64,000 bases of DNA from Stenotrophomonas maltophilia (GCF_002799155.1 NZ_NERD01000002.1:1674001-1738000); one strand, 5' to 3'; positions 49,873 to 60,047 are shown, counted from the first letter of the stretch. Translations and numbers: made by a program. Notes: a model not told the origin generated them from the letters alone.

Positions 49873-51483
49873 CTACTCCCCGGCCGCCTGGGTGTGCACT
49901 GCCCTTGTGGTTGCCTTTCCGTCGATGGCCCAAACGCTGTCCATGTGACCCGTGTTTGCGCGCTTCCTGGAACGCCTCGCCAGCTGCCAGAGAACGAGAG
50001 CGGCGATCATTGCGGTCGCGTCCACAGCCACGCCGGCACTTGAATGGTTCCAGGTGCCTGGCACGCCGACCAATGCTGCAAGGCTGCCGACCGGAATCAG
50101 TGCCGTCACCATGGCGCCAGCGTACAGCAGCTCGTAAGCGGAGCGCGCGGCCCCACGCAGGAATGCCCAGGCGACTGCCAGCAGGAAGGCCGCATAGTAG
50201 ATGCCTTCGTGCCATGCCGAAACATTGGCCACCAGCCCAGGGAGCCACTTGGTGGCGGCCAGTGTCGCCGAGATGCCGGTTACGCAGCCCAGGGACACGC
50301 CGATCGTCAAGGATCCCAGCACGCGAGTGGATCGCTTCTGCGCCGGCAGGTTGGCATCGCGCTGCTTCCTGCGTCGTGATTCGATCCACAGCAGGTTGCC
50401 GGTGTAGAACACGATTGCGCCGCCGAGTCCAAGCAACAGGTACATCCAGCGCACCGGGTTTCCGCCGAAGCTGCCGAAATGAAGCATGAAGAAGGCATTG
50501 ACCGCCGTATCCCAGCCATCCATGTGCCCGGGCAGATCATGCGTGTCCACCACGCCGGTGTAGGGATCGAGATGGGTGCTCATGTACGTGCGGGCACGCG
50601 TCCCGTAACGGATATCCAGGCCGGTCACACGCCCCTCGACCACACTCCCCTTCTGCTGGAAGCCCAGGCTGTAGACCTCAAAGCCCGGCAGCTGTGCCTT
50701 TACCTTTTCCAGCAGTGCAGGAGCAGGCAGAGGCTGGGCGCCCGGAGCGGGCCTGGCATCGTGCTCTTCGCCCCATTGGATGCCGTTGGGATAGACCACC
50801 TTGTCCTGGATGTCGTAGATCTGATCGTGGAACGCGAATACCACGCAGGTCACGGCCATGATCAGGTGGAACGGCAGGCTGACAATGCCCAGCGCGTTGT
50901 GCACATCCAGCCACATGCGCTTGATGTTCCTGCCTACCCTCACGGCGAAGAAGTCTTTCACCAGCGTCGGTAGCAGCACGATGACGCCGGAGATCAGTGC
51001 CACGGCATACATCAGCGCAATGATGCCCATGACGGGGCGCGAAACCGCATCCGGGAACGGCAGGCCGACGAACTGATGCAAGGTGTCGACAAGCTGCGCC
51101 ACTGGTGCCTTGCGCAGCTGCTCCACCTGGAGGTGGCCCTTCTCGTCAAAGCTTGCGCCAAACTCAGTGAACTGCCGTGGCTTGTCGCCACGTACGCGCC
51201 AGATCACGCGGGCAGGCGCTTCAGGTGATGTCTGCACCATCACGCTGTAGTTTTTCGCGGCTTCCGGATGCTTCTTGAGCACCGCCGCCAGCAGGTCAGG
51301 TGCACGTTCCATCGGGACCGGCGCAGACAGCGCAGACGACGGCGTTGCCCATCGTTCCAGCGGCTTCTCGAACATGGTGATCGAGCCGGCATAGAAGGCA
51401 ATGAACAGCATCAGGCCGGCAAAGATGCCGACCCAGATGTGCACGTCCTTGTAGACCTTGATGATGTCGTTGCGGATCTTCAT
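49873..51483 (-). CDS. PepSY-associated membrane protein (siderophore-iron reductase type)
   Basis: 536 residues from ATG at 51483. YKDVHIWVGIFAGLMLFIAF at the start, KRMWLDVHNALGIVSLPFHL with paired His in helices, and FMLHFGSFGGNPVRWMYLLL later are the PepSY_TM landmarks, with His pairs that may bind haem. Seven or more spans. Such proteins reduce ferric siderophores. Located downstream of the TonB receptor with two small membrane genes between; co-transcription is likely. Confidence 0.88.
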   Translation of the reverse strand: MKIRNDIIKVYKDVHIWVGIFAGLMLFIAFYAGSITMFEKPLERWATPSSALSAPVPMERAPDLLAAVLKKHPEAAKNYSVMVQTSPEAPARVIWRVRGDKPRQFTEFGASFDEKGHLQVEQLRKAPVAQLVDTLHQFVGLPFPDAVSRPVMGIIALMYAVALISGVIVLLPTLVKDFFAVRVGRNIKRMWLDVHNALGIVSLPFHLIMAVTCVVFAFHDQIYDIQDKVVYPNGIQWGEEHDARPAPGAQPLPAPALLEKVKAQLPGFEVYSLGFQQKGSVVEGRVTGLDIRYGTRARTYMSTHLDPYTGVVDTHDLPGHMDGWDTAVNAFFMLHFGSFGGNPVRWMYLLLGLGGAIVFYTGNLLWIESRRRKQRDANLPAQKRSTRVLGSLTIGVSLGCVTGISATLAATKWLPGLVANVSAWHEGIYYAAFLLAVAWAFLRGAARSAYELLYAGAMVTALIPVGSLAALVGVPGTWNHSSAGVAVDATAMIAALVLWQLARRSRKRANTGHMDSVWAIDGKATTRAVHTQAAGE

Positions 51484-51494
51484 GCGGGGTCCAA

Positions 51495-51794
51495 TCAGCC
51501 CAGCTGGCTTCGCGCCAGCCAGAGTGCGCCAAAGGCGACCAGGTTGGCAGCACCCAGCCACAGCCAGGCGCTTGCGCTGCTACGGAAAAGGAAGACGAAT
51601 GACAGGAGGGGCGCCCACAGCAGCGCGACCAGCCACATGTTGAACTGGGCCTTGCCGCCCCCACCATCGATGCCGCCGGGGCCGAACCACGCGAACAGGC
51701 CGGACAAGGCCAGGGAGAGCCCGAAGCCCAGGAGTACGCCTGCGCACATCTTTCCGAACCAGTGGCGGCTCTGCAGCTTGTCAGGCTTGGCCAT
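51495..51794 (-). CDS. Small membrane protein of the iron locus
   Basis: 99 residues from ATG at 51794 with GGAGG ahead. Three hydrophobic segments (MCAGVLLGFGLSLALSGLF, NMWLVALLWAPLLSFVFLF, AWLWLGAANLVAFGALWLA). Similar small membrane genes (DUF3649/DUF3325 type) accompany PepSY reductases. Between the receptor and the reductase. Overlaps the next gene by 14 bp. Confidence 0.7.
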   Translation of the reverse strand: MAKPDKLQSRHWFGKMCAGVLLGFGLSLALSGLFAWFGPGGIDGGGGKAQFNMWLVALLWAPLLSFVFLFRSSASAWLWLGAANLVAFGALWLARSQLG

Positions 51795-52074
51795 GCGGGC
51801 CTCCGCCTCGACGGCCACGCCAGACGCCCAGGAACGGCGCCACTGACCAGACCAGCATCAGAATCGTCAACCAGGTGAAGAAGGCCGCACCACTTCCCAT
51901 CAAAGACAGGAACAAGGCAAGCGAGACCAGCGACAAGATGCTGCCGGGAATCCATTTCCCACGGACAGGCCAAGGTCCGGCGCGCCGCCACTGCTGTTTC
52001 GGTGACGCCAGGTAGAACAGCCACGCCCCTACCACACCCGTGGCTGAGGCCAGCAACGCCATCACAACTGACAT
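51781..52074 (-). CDS. Small membrane protein of the iron locus
   Basis: 97 residues, three membrane segments (VVMALLASATGVVGAWLFYL, ILSLVSLALFLSLMGSGAAF, WLTILMLVWSVAPFLGVW). In the same place as DUF3325-type genes of related loci. First gene after the TonB receptor, 58 bp away. No independent function known. Confidence 0.7.
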   Translation of the reverse strand: MSVVMALLASATGVVGAWLFYLASPKQQWRRAGPWPVRGKWIPGSILSLVSLALFLSLMGSGAAFFTWLTILMLVWSVAPFLGVWRGRRGGGPHGQA

Positions 52075-52132
52075 TCTGGAAGTCTCATACGAAAGTCCCG
52101 TGACCTGGCTGGCCGGTCACGGGGCAAAAGGG

Positions 52133-54361
52133 TTACCAGGTGAACCGGGCGGTGGCCGTGACCGTGCGTCCCGTGCCGAAGAAGCACGAGGAGACACCGC
52201 TGCACGTGGTCACGAAACGCTTATCCGTCAGGTTGCTGACGTTGAGCGCGAATTGCGTGCCCACACGCCCGATCGCGCCCACGTCGTAGCGGATCGCCGC
52301 ATCCCACATCGTGTAGGACGGAATCAGGTAGACGTTGGCGCTGTCACCGTAGCTTTCGCCGTTGTAGCGGACGCCTGCGGCAAGGCTCAGGCCCGCGAGT
52401 GCCCCGCCCTGGAAGGTGTAGTCACCCCACAGTGCAGCGGTCCAGTCCGGAACCATCGCCAACTGCTTGCCCTGATATCCGTTGTTGCTCTTGGTGACTT
52501 CCGAGTCCATCCACGATGCGGCACCGATCACGCTGAAGCCGTCGAGCGGGGTGACGCGGCCTTCCAGTTCTACGCCACGTACGCGGCCTTCGCCATCCTG
52601 GACCTGGCACTGGCTGGACCCAGTCGTGCCGCAGGTGTTGTGGCTGGGGTCAGGGTCGTTGGTCAGGATGTTCTGCTGGCGCAGATCGTAGGCCGAAAGC
52701 GTGATCAGGCCATCGAATCCAGACGGCTGATACTTCACGCCCACTTCCCACTGCTTGCCGGTGATCGGGTCGAACGGCGTCCGGTCGAAAGACTGGGTCG
52801 CCGTGCTGCCTGCCGGCTGGAAGGACTCCGCATAGCTCAGATACGGGGTCAGGCCGTTGTCAGCCACGAACAGGATGCCAGCGTTGCCGCTGAAGGCTTC
52901 GTTCTTGATGCGGCTCGGCGCGCGTGCGCCGTAGCGATTCGTAGCCACGGTGTACGACTGCGTCCAGGTGTCGTCCTTGGTCCAGTCGTAACGGCCACCC
53001 ACGGTGAAGCGCCACTTGTCCAGCGCGATCTGATCCTGCAGGTAGGCACCCGTCTGGCGGTTGACGCCTCCCGAGTAGCTGATGCTGTTGGTGACCGGAA
53101 CATAGCCGGTGTAGACCGGATTGAAGATGTCGATCGGCGCCGGATCACGCATCGCACCGCGTGCCGCGTCCCAATCGGCCTTCTGCCAGTCCACGCCCAC
53201 CAGCAGCGTGTGTTCAGCCGAGCCGGTCTGGAACTTGCCGGTCACACGGGTGTCGATGGTGTCGCCCTGGGAGTCCCCCTCGCCCCAGGTGGCACGTCGC
53301 TTCTGCGTGCGGCCATCCGGGTTCAGGCCACCATTGGTCACCACGGTGCGGAAGGTCGATTCCACGTTGGTGCGGCGAGCCCCCTGGCTCAGGGTCCAGT
53401 TCTCGTTGAAGGCATGCTCGAACAGCCAGCCGGCCGTCCAGATCGTGCGGTCGTAGGTGTTCCAGTTCGGTTCGCCAATGAAGGTCGTGTTCTTCATGCG
53501 CCCATAGGGGGTGGCCTTGAGCGTGCCGTCCATCGGCAGGAACTGGTAGGTCGAGCCACCGTCGTCGCGCTGGTAAAGGCCCAGCACCGTCAGGCGCGTG
53601 CGCTCGGCCATCTGGAAGGTATAGCTGGGCGCCAGGAACCAGTGCTCCTGCTGGGTGTGCTTGATCTGCGTGTCACCGTCGCGATACAGGCCCACCAGGC
53701 GGCCCAGATGGCGCTTGTCGTCCGATGCCGCGCCCAGGTCGAATGCGCTGCTGTACTGGCCGTTCCCATCCAGACCCAACTGCAGCACCTGCTGCTGGTC
53801 AGGCGTCGGGGTCTTGCTGACCTGGTTGACCATGCCACCCGGAGCCACCTGACCATACATGACGGCCGACGGTCCCTTCAGCACTTCGACACGGTCCAGG
53901 TTCCAGCTGTCCACCATGGTCCGGTTCCACTGGCCACCCTGCGGCGCCCGCATGCCGTCGATGGTGACGTTGTTGCTCCAGCTGCCGGCATCGAAGCCAC
54001 GGATGCGGAAGTCGTCGACGCGGTTGTCGATGCCGCCGCTCTCCAGGACGACGCCCGCCACGTAGCGCATCGCCTCATTGAGGTTCTGCACACCGCGGGC
54101 ATCGAGCTCCTCGCGGGCAATGACCGAGACCGACTTGGCCATCTCTGCAACCGGCGTGTCGGTCTTGGTCGCGCCGGAGGTGTGGGTGGTGGTGCGATAG
54201 GCGTTGACCCGCACCGCATCCAGGGTGGTGGCGCTGCCATCGGGCGATTCTGCCGAAGCCTCCTCGGCATGCCCCACCAGTGGCAAGGCCAGCATCAGCG
54301 CAACGGACGTGGACAACAGGGTGCGCATGGGAGCGCGGGAAGCAAGGATCATTTTGGACAT
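52133..54361 (-). CDS. TonB-dependent siderophore receptor
   Basis: 742 residues with a signal peptide. Plug landmarks: DTPVAEMAKSVSVIAREELD, LNEAMRYVAGVVLESGG, FRIRGFDAGSWSNNVTIDGM and VEVLKGPSAVMYGQVAPGGM. The barrel ends RTVTATARFTW with aromatic last residue. This is the FhuA/FoxA siderophore group. No STN domain, so control is by Fur through the site at 54433-54451. Confidence 0.92.
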   Translation of the reverse strand: MSKMILASRAPMRTLLSTSVALMLALPLVGHAEEASAESPDGSATTLDAVRVNAYRTTTHTSGATKTDTPVAEMAKSVSVIAREELDARGVQNLNEAMRYVAGVVLESGGIDNRVDDFRIRGFDAGSWSNNVTIDGMRAPQGGQWNRTMVDSWNLDRVEVLKGPSAVMYGQVAPGGMVNQVSKTPTPDQQQVLQLGLDGNGQYSSAFDLGAASDDKRHLGRLVGLYRDGDTQIKHTQQEHWFLAPSYTFQMAERTRLTVLGLYQRDDGGSTYQFLPMDGTLKATPYGRMKNTTFIGEPNWNTYDRTIWTAGWLFEHAFNENWTLSQGARRTNVESTFRTVVTNGGLNPDGRTQKRRATWGEGDSQGDTIDTRVTGKFQTGSAEHTLLVGVDWQKADWDAARGAMRDPAPIDIFNPVYTGYVPVTNSISYSGGVNRQTGAYLQDQIALDKWRFTVGGRYDWTKDDTWTQSYTVATNRYGARAPSRIKNEAFSGNAGILFVADNGLTPYLSYAESFQPAGSTATQSFDRTPFDPITGKQWEVGVKYQPSGFDGLITLSAYDLRQQNILTNDPDPSHNTCGTTGSSQCQVQDGEGRVRGVELEGRVTPLDGFSVIGAASWMDSEVTKSNNGYQGKQLAMVPDWTAALWGDYTFQGGALAGLSLAAGVRYNGESYGDSANVYLIPSYTMWDAAIRYDVGAIGRVGTQFALNVSNLTDKRFVTTCSGVSSCFFGTGRTVTATARFTW

Positions 54362-54432
54362 TGGAGGGCCTACGGTAGGAAGTGCGCCCTAGGCGGCAGC
54401 TGCGGCGGCGTTAATTTCACGTTAAATTGTAT

Positions 54433-54451
54433 CAAACGCAAATCATTCGCA
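54433..54451 (-). promoter_or_regulatory. Fur box candidate
   Basis: Read leftward TGCGAATGATTTGCGTTTG, an AT-rich inverted pattern (GCGAATGATTTGC) like Fur boxes of this family, 72 bp upstream of the TonB receptor start. Confidence 0.6.
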
Positions 54452-54508
54452 CTAGCATCTCCGCACCCTCCGTGCTTTTTCGGGAGTGCCCCTGCCCTCA
54501 GCCTGCCC

Positions 54509-56392
54509 TCAGCCTGCCCTCAGCATCGCCATCAGCAACCCCATCAGGGCACTCCCCGCCGCCAGACTCAGCCATACCCTCCCAACACTGCGGGCGCTGA
54601 AGACGCCCACAGCGATGGCAATGAACAGCACGAACCCCAGCAGTGAACTGGTCAGGACCGAAACGGACGTCCTTACCCCCACCAGCGCGGGCAACAACAA
54701 CGCCAGCGCCGTAGCGGTAACCGCGGTGAACACGTAGCCGCCCAGCGAGGCGGCCAGCACACGGCTCGCCACCTGCCAGCGATGGGCTGCTCCCCGCCCG
54801 GCCGGAGGCTTGGCCGTGCGCGCCGCCTCCTGCGCCCGTGGCCACCGGCGCTGCAACATCAGGGCCATTCTTGCCAGCATCAACCCGAATGCCAGTGCGA
54901 CCAGCTCCACGCCGGCCTGCTGCCATGCACCCCGCTGCAGATACATCAGCACGCCCTGCCCGGTGGTTACCATGTTCACCAGCGGCAGTGCCAGGCACAG
55001 TGCTGCGGCCAGCCACAACTGCTCGATCCAGGCCAGGCGCGGTGGGCGCCATAGCGCGTGCGCCACCGAGGCCGCGCAGGCAGCAAGAAAAATGCGTATT
55101 TCCCATGCGCTGCGATCGCTCATTTCCAGTGGCAGCAGCCGATTGCCGTGCAGGTAGACGATGCTTGCCAGTGCCACCCCGGCCAGCGATGCGACGTTGA
55201 ACGCTTCCACGCAGCGATAGATGCCCGCCGTGGCCGCGCCGAACTCATGCTCGCTGCGCTTGCGCCGCTTGATGGAGAACAGCAGCGTGCCGATGGCGAT
55301 CATCGCCGTGCCGAGCAGACCGCTGATGAAGTACAGCCACTTCATCGGCCAGCCGCCGAAATCGGCCTTGTGCAGTGCTTCGATGGTTTCGTGCACCTGT
55401 ACGGCACCAATGGCATGCGGACGTGCGCCATGCTGTTGCAGCAGCGTGCCGCTGGCAGCATCGAACGTCACCCGGCTGGCTTCGGTCAGCAGATGCCTGT
55501 CCGCGCCCCCCTCGGGCTTGCGGCCGATCACCTCCACCACGCTGTGCACGGTGCCGGGCGCCTGGATCACGACCAGTGCCGGTGGCTGCCCGCTGATGGC
55601 GTGCGCGCGTGCCAGCAGTTGCGGCAGGTCCGGCAGTTGCGCGGTGGATACCAGGATGCCAGGCGGAGCCAACGGTGCAGGCGCCAGCTCGGCTTCGTAG
55701 CGCGCATAGGCGCCATCCGCATCGCCATAGGCGGCGTGCACCGGCCACGGCAGATAGCTGCTGTAGAAGAAGGTCAGCCCCGTGTAGCCGATCATGAACA
55801 GGAATGGCAGGGTCAGCACGGCACTCAGGTTGTGCGCATCCAGCCAACTGCGCTGTCCCTTGCCCGGGCGGAAGGTGAAGAAGTCCTTGAAGATGCGTTT
55901 ATGCACTACCACGCCGGACACCAGCGCCAGCAGCATGCAGGCGGTGATCCAGCCGACCAGCCAGTAGCCGGCCATGCCACCGTGCAGGGTGTAATGGAAG
56001 GACATGAAGTGGCGCCCGCCTTCGGTTTCCCGAAGACGAGGTGGAGGCTGTGGCATGCCTGTACTGGCATCCACCCAGCGTTCGTGCGCGTTGCCGTCGC
56101 CATCCTCCCATGACAGCTCCAGCGGCCAGCCGTGCTGCGCAGGCCAACGGATCTGCCATGCCCGGGCATCGGTGGTGTTTGCGGCCAGCCAGTGCTGCGC
56201 ACGCACCGCCTGCGTTGCGGTGTCCACCGCCGGCGAGGAGGCCGGCACGGGGCCGGCCTCCATCCATCGCGTGATCGGCTCGCGGAACACGCTGAGCGTG
56301 CCGGTCAGGAAGATCGCGCACAGCAGCCAGCCGCAGGTAAGGCCGCACCACGTGTGCAGCCACGACATGCTCTGCCGGAAGCCTGCCTTCAT
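54509..56392 (-). CDS. PepSY-associated membrane protein with DUF3649-like C-terminus
   Basis: 627 residues. MSWLHTWCGLTCGWLLCAIF, WLDAHNLSAVLTLPFLFMIG and ALHKADFGGWPMKWLYFISG are PepSY_TM landmarks with conserved His. From about residue 530 (AHRWQVASRVLAASLGGYVF) the sequence matches DUF3649, a family usually encoded as a separate small protein, so this is a fusion. It lies 46 bp after the FecA-like receptor and should reduce the imported ferric siderophore. Confidence 0.85.
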   Translation of the reverse strand: MKAGFRQSMSWLHTWCGLTCGWLLCAIFLTGTLSVFREPITRWMEAGPVPASSPAVDTATQAVRAQHWLAANTTDARAWQIRWPAQHGWPLELSWEDGDGNAHERWVDASTGMPQPPPRLRETEGGRHFMSFHYTLHGGMAGYWLVGWITACMLLALVSGVVVHKRIFKDFFTFRPGKGQRSWLDAHNLSAVLTLPFLFMIGYTGLTFFYSSYLPWPVHAAYGDADGAYARYEAELAPAPLAPPGILVSTAQLPDLPQLLARAHAISGQPPALVVIQAPGTVHSVVEVIGRKPEGGADRHLLTEASRVTFDAASGTLLQQHGARPHAIGAVQVHETIEALHKADFGGWPMKWLYFISGLLGTAMIAIGTLLFSIKRRKRSEHEFGAATAGIYRCVEAFNVASLAGVALASIVYLHGNRLLPLEMSDRSAWEIRIFLAACAASVAHALWRPPRLAWIEQLWLAAALCLALPLVNMVTTGQGVLMYLQRGAWQQAGVELVALAFGLMLARMALMLQRRWPRAQEAARTAKPPAGRGAAHRWQVASRVLAASLGGYVFTAVTATALALLLPALVGVRTSVSVLTSSLLGFVLFIAIAVGVFSARSVGRVWLSLAAGSALMGLLMAMLRAG

Positions 56393-56438
56393 GCCTGTCC
56401 CGTGGCGGGCAGGCCGTTGCCCCGCCGGTTGCGGAAGA

Positions 56439-58904
56439 TCACAGCGAGCCGCGCAGCGTCAGCATTACATTGCGGGGTTCGCCGAAGAAGTTGCCGCGGC
56501 GGATCTGGCTGATCATCGCGTAATAGCGCGTGTCGAACAGGTTGGCCACGTTGAGGCCCACGCTCCAGCGCGGATTGATCCGGTAGCCGGCACGCAGGTC
56601 CCACACGGCACGTCCTGCTGCACCCATGCGCCAGTCCGGGTCGTCGTAGGCCGGATAGGAGTAGCTGCTCTGTGCCGATACACCACCACCCACGGAGAAC
56701 GCGTTCCACTTGCCGGGCAGCTGGTAGGACGTCGACAGGCGCAACAGGTGGCGAGGTGTCTCGGCGCTGATGGTCGCGCCCTCATCGTCGCGGCTGGTGA
56801 CGTGGGTATAGCCCGCCATCATCTGCCAGCCCGGTGCCAGTTCGCCGCTGGCTTCCAATTCAAAGCCCTTGCTGCGCAGCTTGCCGCCATTGCGGTAGCA
56901 ATCGGACGACGCCAGCGAGCCACGGCAGCTGCCCGGGTCGGATTCGTCCACCACGGCGTTGCCGGTTTTGCGGATGGAAAACACCGCAGCGGAAAGGTTC
57001 AAGCGCCCATCGTTCAATTCCCCCTTCACGCCCAGCTCGTAGTTGGCGCCGATGGCCGGATCCAGCACCGAGCCGGACGCGGTGACGTACGAGCTCTGCG
57101 GCTGGAAGGTGTCGGCGTAGCTGGCGTAGACCGACCATTGTGGACCCAGGTCGTAGACAAGGCCGGCATACGGGGTGAATTCGTGTTTCTGTTCGTAGTC
57201 ACGGCTCTTGGCGCCAGTGAAGCCATCGCTGGACTGGTACTTCACCCAGCTCAGCCGGCCACCCAGCGTGAGGTGCAGCGGCTCTGCCAGCTGCAGGCGC
57301 AGATTGCTGTACACGCCGCTCTGCTGGGCGCGGGCGTTTTCTGACCAGTCCCAGGCTGGCTGGAGCGGCTGCGCAATGGCGCTGTGGTCGGGTGCGTAGA
57401 CATTGATCGGCACGTCGATGGCCAGGTCCGCCGAGCTCTGGCGGGTACGCTGGCGCGACCACATGGCGCCCAGCAGCACCTGATGGCTGCGGCCGAAGGC
57501 TTCAAAACTGCCGGTGGTGTGCAGGTCGATGCCATCGCTGCGCACGCGCGAGCGGTTGAAATAGATGTCATAGAAGCGCGAACCGATGCCGGTGGCGCGG
57601 TCCACCCCGCCCAGCGGAACCGCGACACGCTGGTCCAGGTCCGATTCGGTGCGGTTCACCGACAGGCGCGCCTTCCAGCGTTCGTTGAAGCGGTGCTCCG
57701 CTTCTGCGAAGGCTTCTTCAACGGAGCCCTCCTGCCGGTTCCAGTCCTGGATGAGCGAGGTGGAACGCTTGATGTCCAGCGCACCGCCATCGGTGTAGCG
57801 CGGCAGGCCGAACAGCCAGTAACCGTCGGTGTCACTGGCCTGGTGGCGCAGGCCGAAGGTCAGCGTGGTGTCCGCACCCAGGTCGGCGTCGATCACCCCA
57901 TAGGCCACCGGTGTCTTCGATGAGGTTCCCCGCTGGAAGTAATCGCGGTCCTGGTAGGCGGCGACCAGTCGGCCGCGCACGCTGCCGGCGGCATTGAGCG
58001 GGCCGCCGCCATCAACCTCGACGCGGTAGTTGTCCCACGAACCCACAGTTGCCGCCAGATCGAGATGGGCCTGGTCGCGCGGGCGCTTGCGCACCATGTT
58101 GATCGCCCCGCTGGGGTCGGCCGCACCCAGCATCATGCCACCGGCACCGCGCAGCACTTCAACCCGCTCCAGCACCGCGGTGTCGATCGGCAGCCAACCC
58201 ACCGGGGCATAGACGATGCCGGCCACGCCATCGACCAGATAGTTGCTGTCGTCCACGGTGAAGCTGCGGATCGAGAACTTGTGGTTGCCGAAGTTGCGGG
58301 CGGTCTTGGTCACACCCGTGGTCTGCGCCAGCGCCTCGTCCAGTGTGGTGAGGTTGCGGTCGTCCAGCTGCTGGCGGGTGATCACGCTGACCGACTGCGG
58401 GGTCTGGCGGATGCTCTGCCCCAGCTTGCCCAGGCTCAGCTCACGTGCTGTGTAGGCGCCATCACTTGGCGCGTTGGCGGTCACGTTCACCGTCTGAAGG
58501 GTGGTCTGGGCCTCCTTGCTGCGCGTAGGTGTTGCTGCTTCCTGCGCCAGGGTGAACACGCCCGGACGGGTGGCATTGACACGCACGCCACTGCCCTCCA
58601 GCAGGCGCGCCAGTGCTTCCTGCGGTGTGTAGCTGCCGGTCAAGGCCGGGGCGCGACGGCCCGCCACCGCCGATTCGCTGAACAGCACCTGCTGCCGGGA
58701 CTGCTCGGAAAAGCGGCGCAGCGCGGCATCAAGCGGTTGCGCCGGAATATTGAACGGCACGCGCGCAGCCGGCTGCGCCTGTGCGATGGCCGGCGCTGCC
58801 AGCGCGCTGGAAATGCACAGTGCCAGCAACGGCAGTCGCTTGGCGTGTACCCCCGTAGAGAACGCGCCAGCAACAAGTGCGCGCTTGATCTTCATGTACC
58901 CCAT
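56439..58904 (-). CDS. TonB-dependent siderophore receptor with signalling domain (FecA/FpvA type)
   Basis: 821 residues from ATG at 58904, with GGAG 5 bases ahead. A signal peptide is followed by an STN domain (VPFNIPAQPLDAALRRFSEQ, SRQQVLFSESAVAGRRAP). Plug landmarks: IRQTPQSVSVITRQQLDDRN, LDEALAQTTGVTKTARN, FSIRSFTVDDSNYLVDGVA and VEVLRGAGGMMLGAADPSGA. The barrel ends VMLTLRGSL, not the usual aromatic. The ferric-siderophore type is clear (PSGAINMVRKRP). Controlled by the FecR/sigma pair upstream. Confidence 0.93.
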   Translation of the reverse strand: MGYMKIKRALVAGAFSTGVHAKRLPLLALCISSALAAPAIAQAQPAARVPFNIPAQPLDAALRRFSEQSRQQVLFSESAVAGRRAPALTGSYTPQEALARLLEGSGVRVNATRPGVFTLAQEAATPTRSKEAQTTLQTVNVTANAPSDGAYTARELSLGKLGQSIRQTPQSVSVITRQQLDDRNLTTLDEALAQTTGVTKTARNFGNHKFSIRSFTVDDSNYLVDGVAGIVYAPVGWLPIDTAVLERVEVLRGAGGMMLGAADPSGAINMVRKRPRDQAHLDLAATVGSWDNYRVEVDGGGPLNAAGSVRGRLVAAYQDRDYFQRGTSSKTPVAYGVIDADLGADTTLTFGLRHQASDTDGYWLFGLPRYTDGGALDIKRSTSLIQDWNRQEGSVEEAFAEAEHRFNERWKARLSVNRTESDLDQRVAVPLGGVDRATGIGSRFYDIYFNRSRVRSDGIDLHTTGSFEAFGRSHQVLLGAMWSRQRTRQSSADLAIDVPINVYAPDHSAIAQPLQPAWDWSENARAQQSGVYSNLRLQLAEPLHLTLGGRLSWVKYQSSDGFTGAKSRDYEQKHEFTPYAGLVYDLGPQWSVYASYADTFQPQSSYVTASGSVLDPAIGANYELGVKGELNDGRLNLSAAVFSIRKTGNAVVDESDPGSCRGSLASSDCYRNGGKLRSKGFELEASGELAPGWQMMAGYTHVTSRDDEGATISAETPRHLLRLSTSYQLPGKWNAFSVGGGVSAQSSYSYPAYDDPDWRMGAAGRAVWDLRAGYRINPRWSVGLNVANLFDTRYYAMISQIRRGNFFGEPRNVMLTLRGSL

Positions 58905-59003
58905 TACCGCTCCATCATGCTTGGCCGCTACTGGCCTCACTGGGGTAAACGGAAAACGGCGGCGGGGTGGGAACCCGCCCCGGTAGAAATTTTCGTTCCG
59001 GCG

Positions 59004-60047
59004 TCAGCGGGCAACAGGCCGTTCGTCGATGCGATAGCCGCCCTGGGCAGTGCGGGTCACCTGCACGGGCAACAGATCCGGCAGCGCCTCCAGGAAGGTG
59101 GCTGGGGCATCGGTGGCTGCGTAGCCGGAGACCGGCAGGAACTTCAGCCTTGGCTGGCCCAGCGTGACGGGATGGCCCAGATACTGCCCGACCTCCTGCG
59201 CCACTTCGTCCAGCGGGGTGCGCCGGAACACCAGGCGCCCGTTGCGCCAGCCGCCAATGCTGTCTGCGCTGGCGGCAATGGAGCGGTAGGCGGCTGTAAG
59301 CGTGGTAACGGCCAGGCCTTGTTCGGCGTGCAGGCTGACCGGCGAGGCACCTTCTGCGCGATCCGGCTGTACCCGCACGTGCCCATGCAGCACCTTGACC
59401 ACGACTTCGCCCGGGCCATTGCGCACATTGAAGGCCGTGCCGACCACCGTCACCCGGCTACGCTGGGCATCGACGGTGAAGGGCCGGTCGGCCGCCGGGG
59501 CGACCTCGAAGTACGCCTCGCCCTGGCTGAGTACCACTTCACGACGGGATCGATAGAAATGCACCGCCAGCGTGCTGCGTGCATTGAGTGAAATCCGTGA
59601 GCCGTCCGGCAATTGAAGATCACGTATCTCGCCCGCACCGGTGACCACGTCCTGTACGTAGCTGGGCGCGGTGTACCAACCGTAGCCGACGTACCCCAAG
59701 GCCAGCATCGCCACGGCCGCAGCCGCCGCAACGCGTGGCAGGCGCCACGACCGTGCACGCCGCGCCGCCCTGCCCCGGCGTGGAGCGGCAGGTGAAGGTA
59801 CTGCTGGGGCGATCACCGCACGCGCGTCCGAGGCCAGCACGGGGCGCGGCAACTGGCCCAGGTCGTGCCAGGTTCTGGCCACGTCGGCGAACGCCTGTCG
59901 GTGCGCTTCGCTCTCGGCCAGCCAGTGCTGCAGGGCCGCCTCTTCTTCCGGTTGCCAGTCCGCATCCTGCCGCCGCACCATCCACGCGGCGGCCGCCTCA
60001 TGCAGGGCAAACGGGTCGGAACCTGCGGCAGAAGGGAGATCGGTCAT
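59004..60047 (-). CDS. FecR-type anti-sigma factor
   Basis: 347 residues. N-terminal sigma-binding domain (AAAWMVRRQDADWQPEEEAA, LQHWLAESEAHRQAFADVAR, TWHDLG), one membrane span (RVAAAAAVAMLALGYVGYGW) and the FecR periplasmic domain (GEIRDLQLPDGSRISLNARS, VLSQGEAYFEVAPAADRPF, VVGTAFNVR). Start overlaps the sigma gene (ATGA at 60047). Confidence 0.93.
   Translation of the reverse strand: MTDLPSAAGSDPFALHEAAAAWMVRRQDADWQPEEEAALQHWLAESEAHRQAFADVARTWHDLGQLPRPVLASDARAVIAPAVPSPAAPRRGRAARRARSWRLPRVAAAAAVAMLALGYVGYGWYTAPSYVQDVVTGAGEIRDLQLPDGSRISLNARSTLAVHFYRSRREVVLSQGEAYFEVAPAADRPFTVDAQRSRVTVVGTAFNVRNGPGEVVVKVLHGHVRVQPDRAEGASPVSLHAEQGLAVTTLTAAYRSIAASADSIGGWRNGRLVFRRTPLDEVAQEVGQYLGHPVTLGQPRLKFLPVSGYAATDAPATFLEALPDLLPVQVTRTAQGGYRIDERPVAR

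Noticed and set aside
52040..54646. Long + strand frame of 868 codons opposite the siderophore receptor
   Set aside because: Antisense shadow of a complete TonB receptor.
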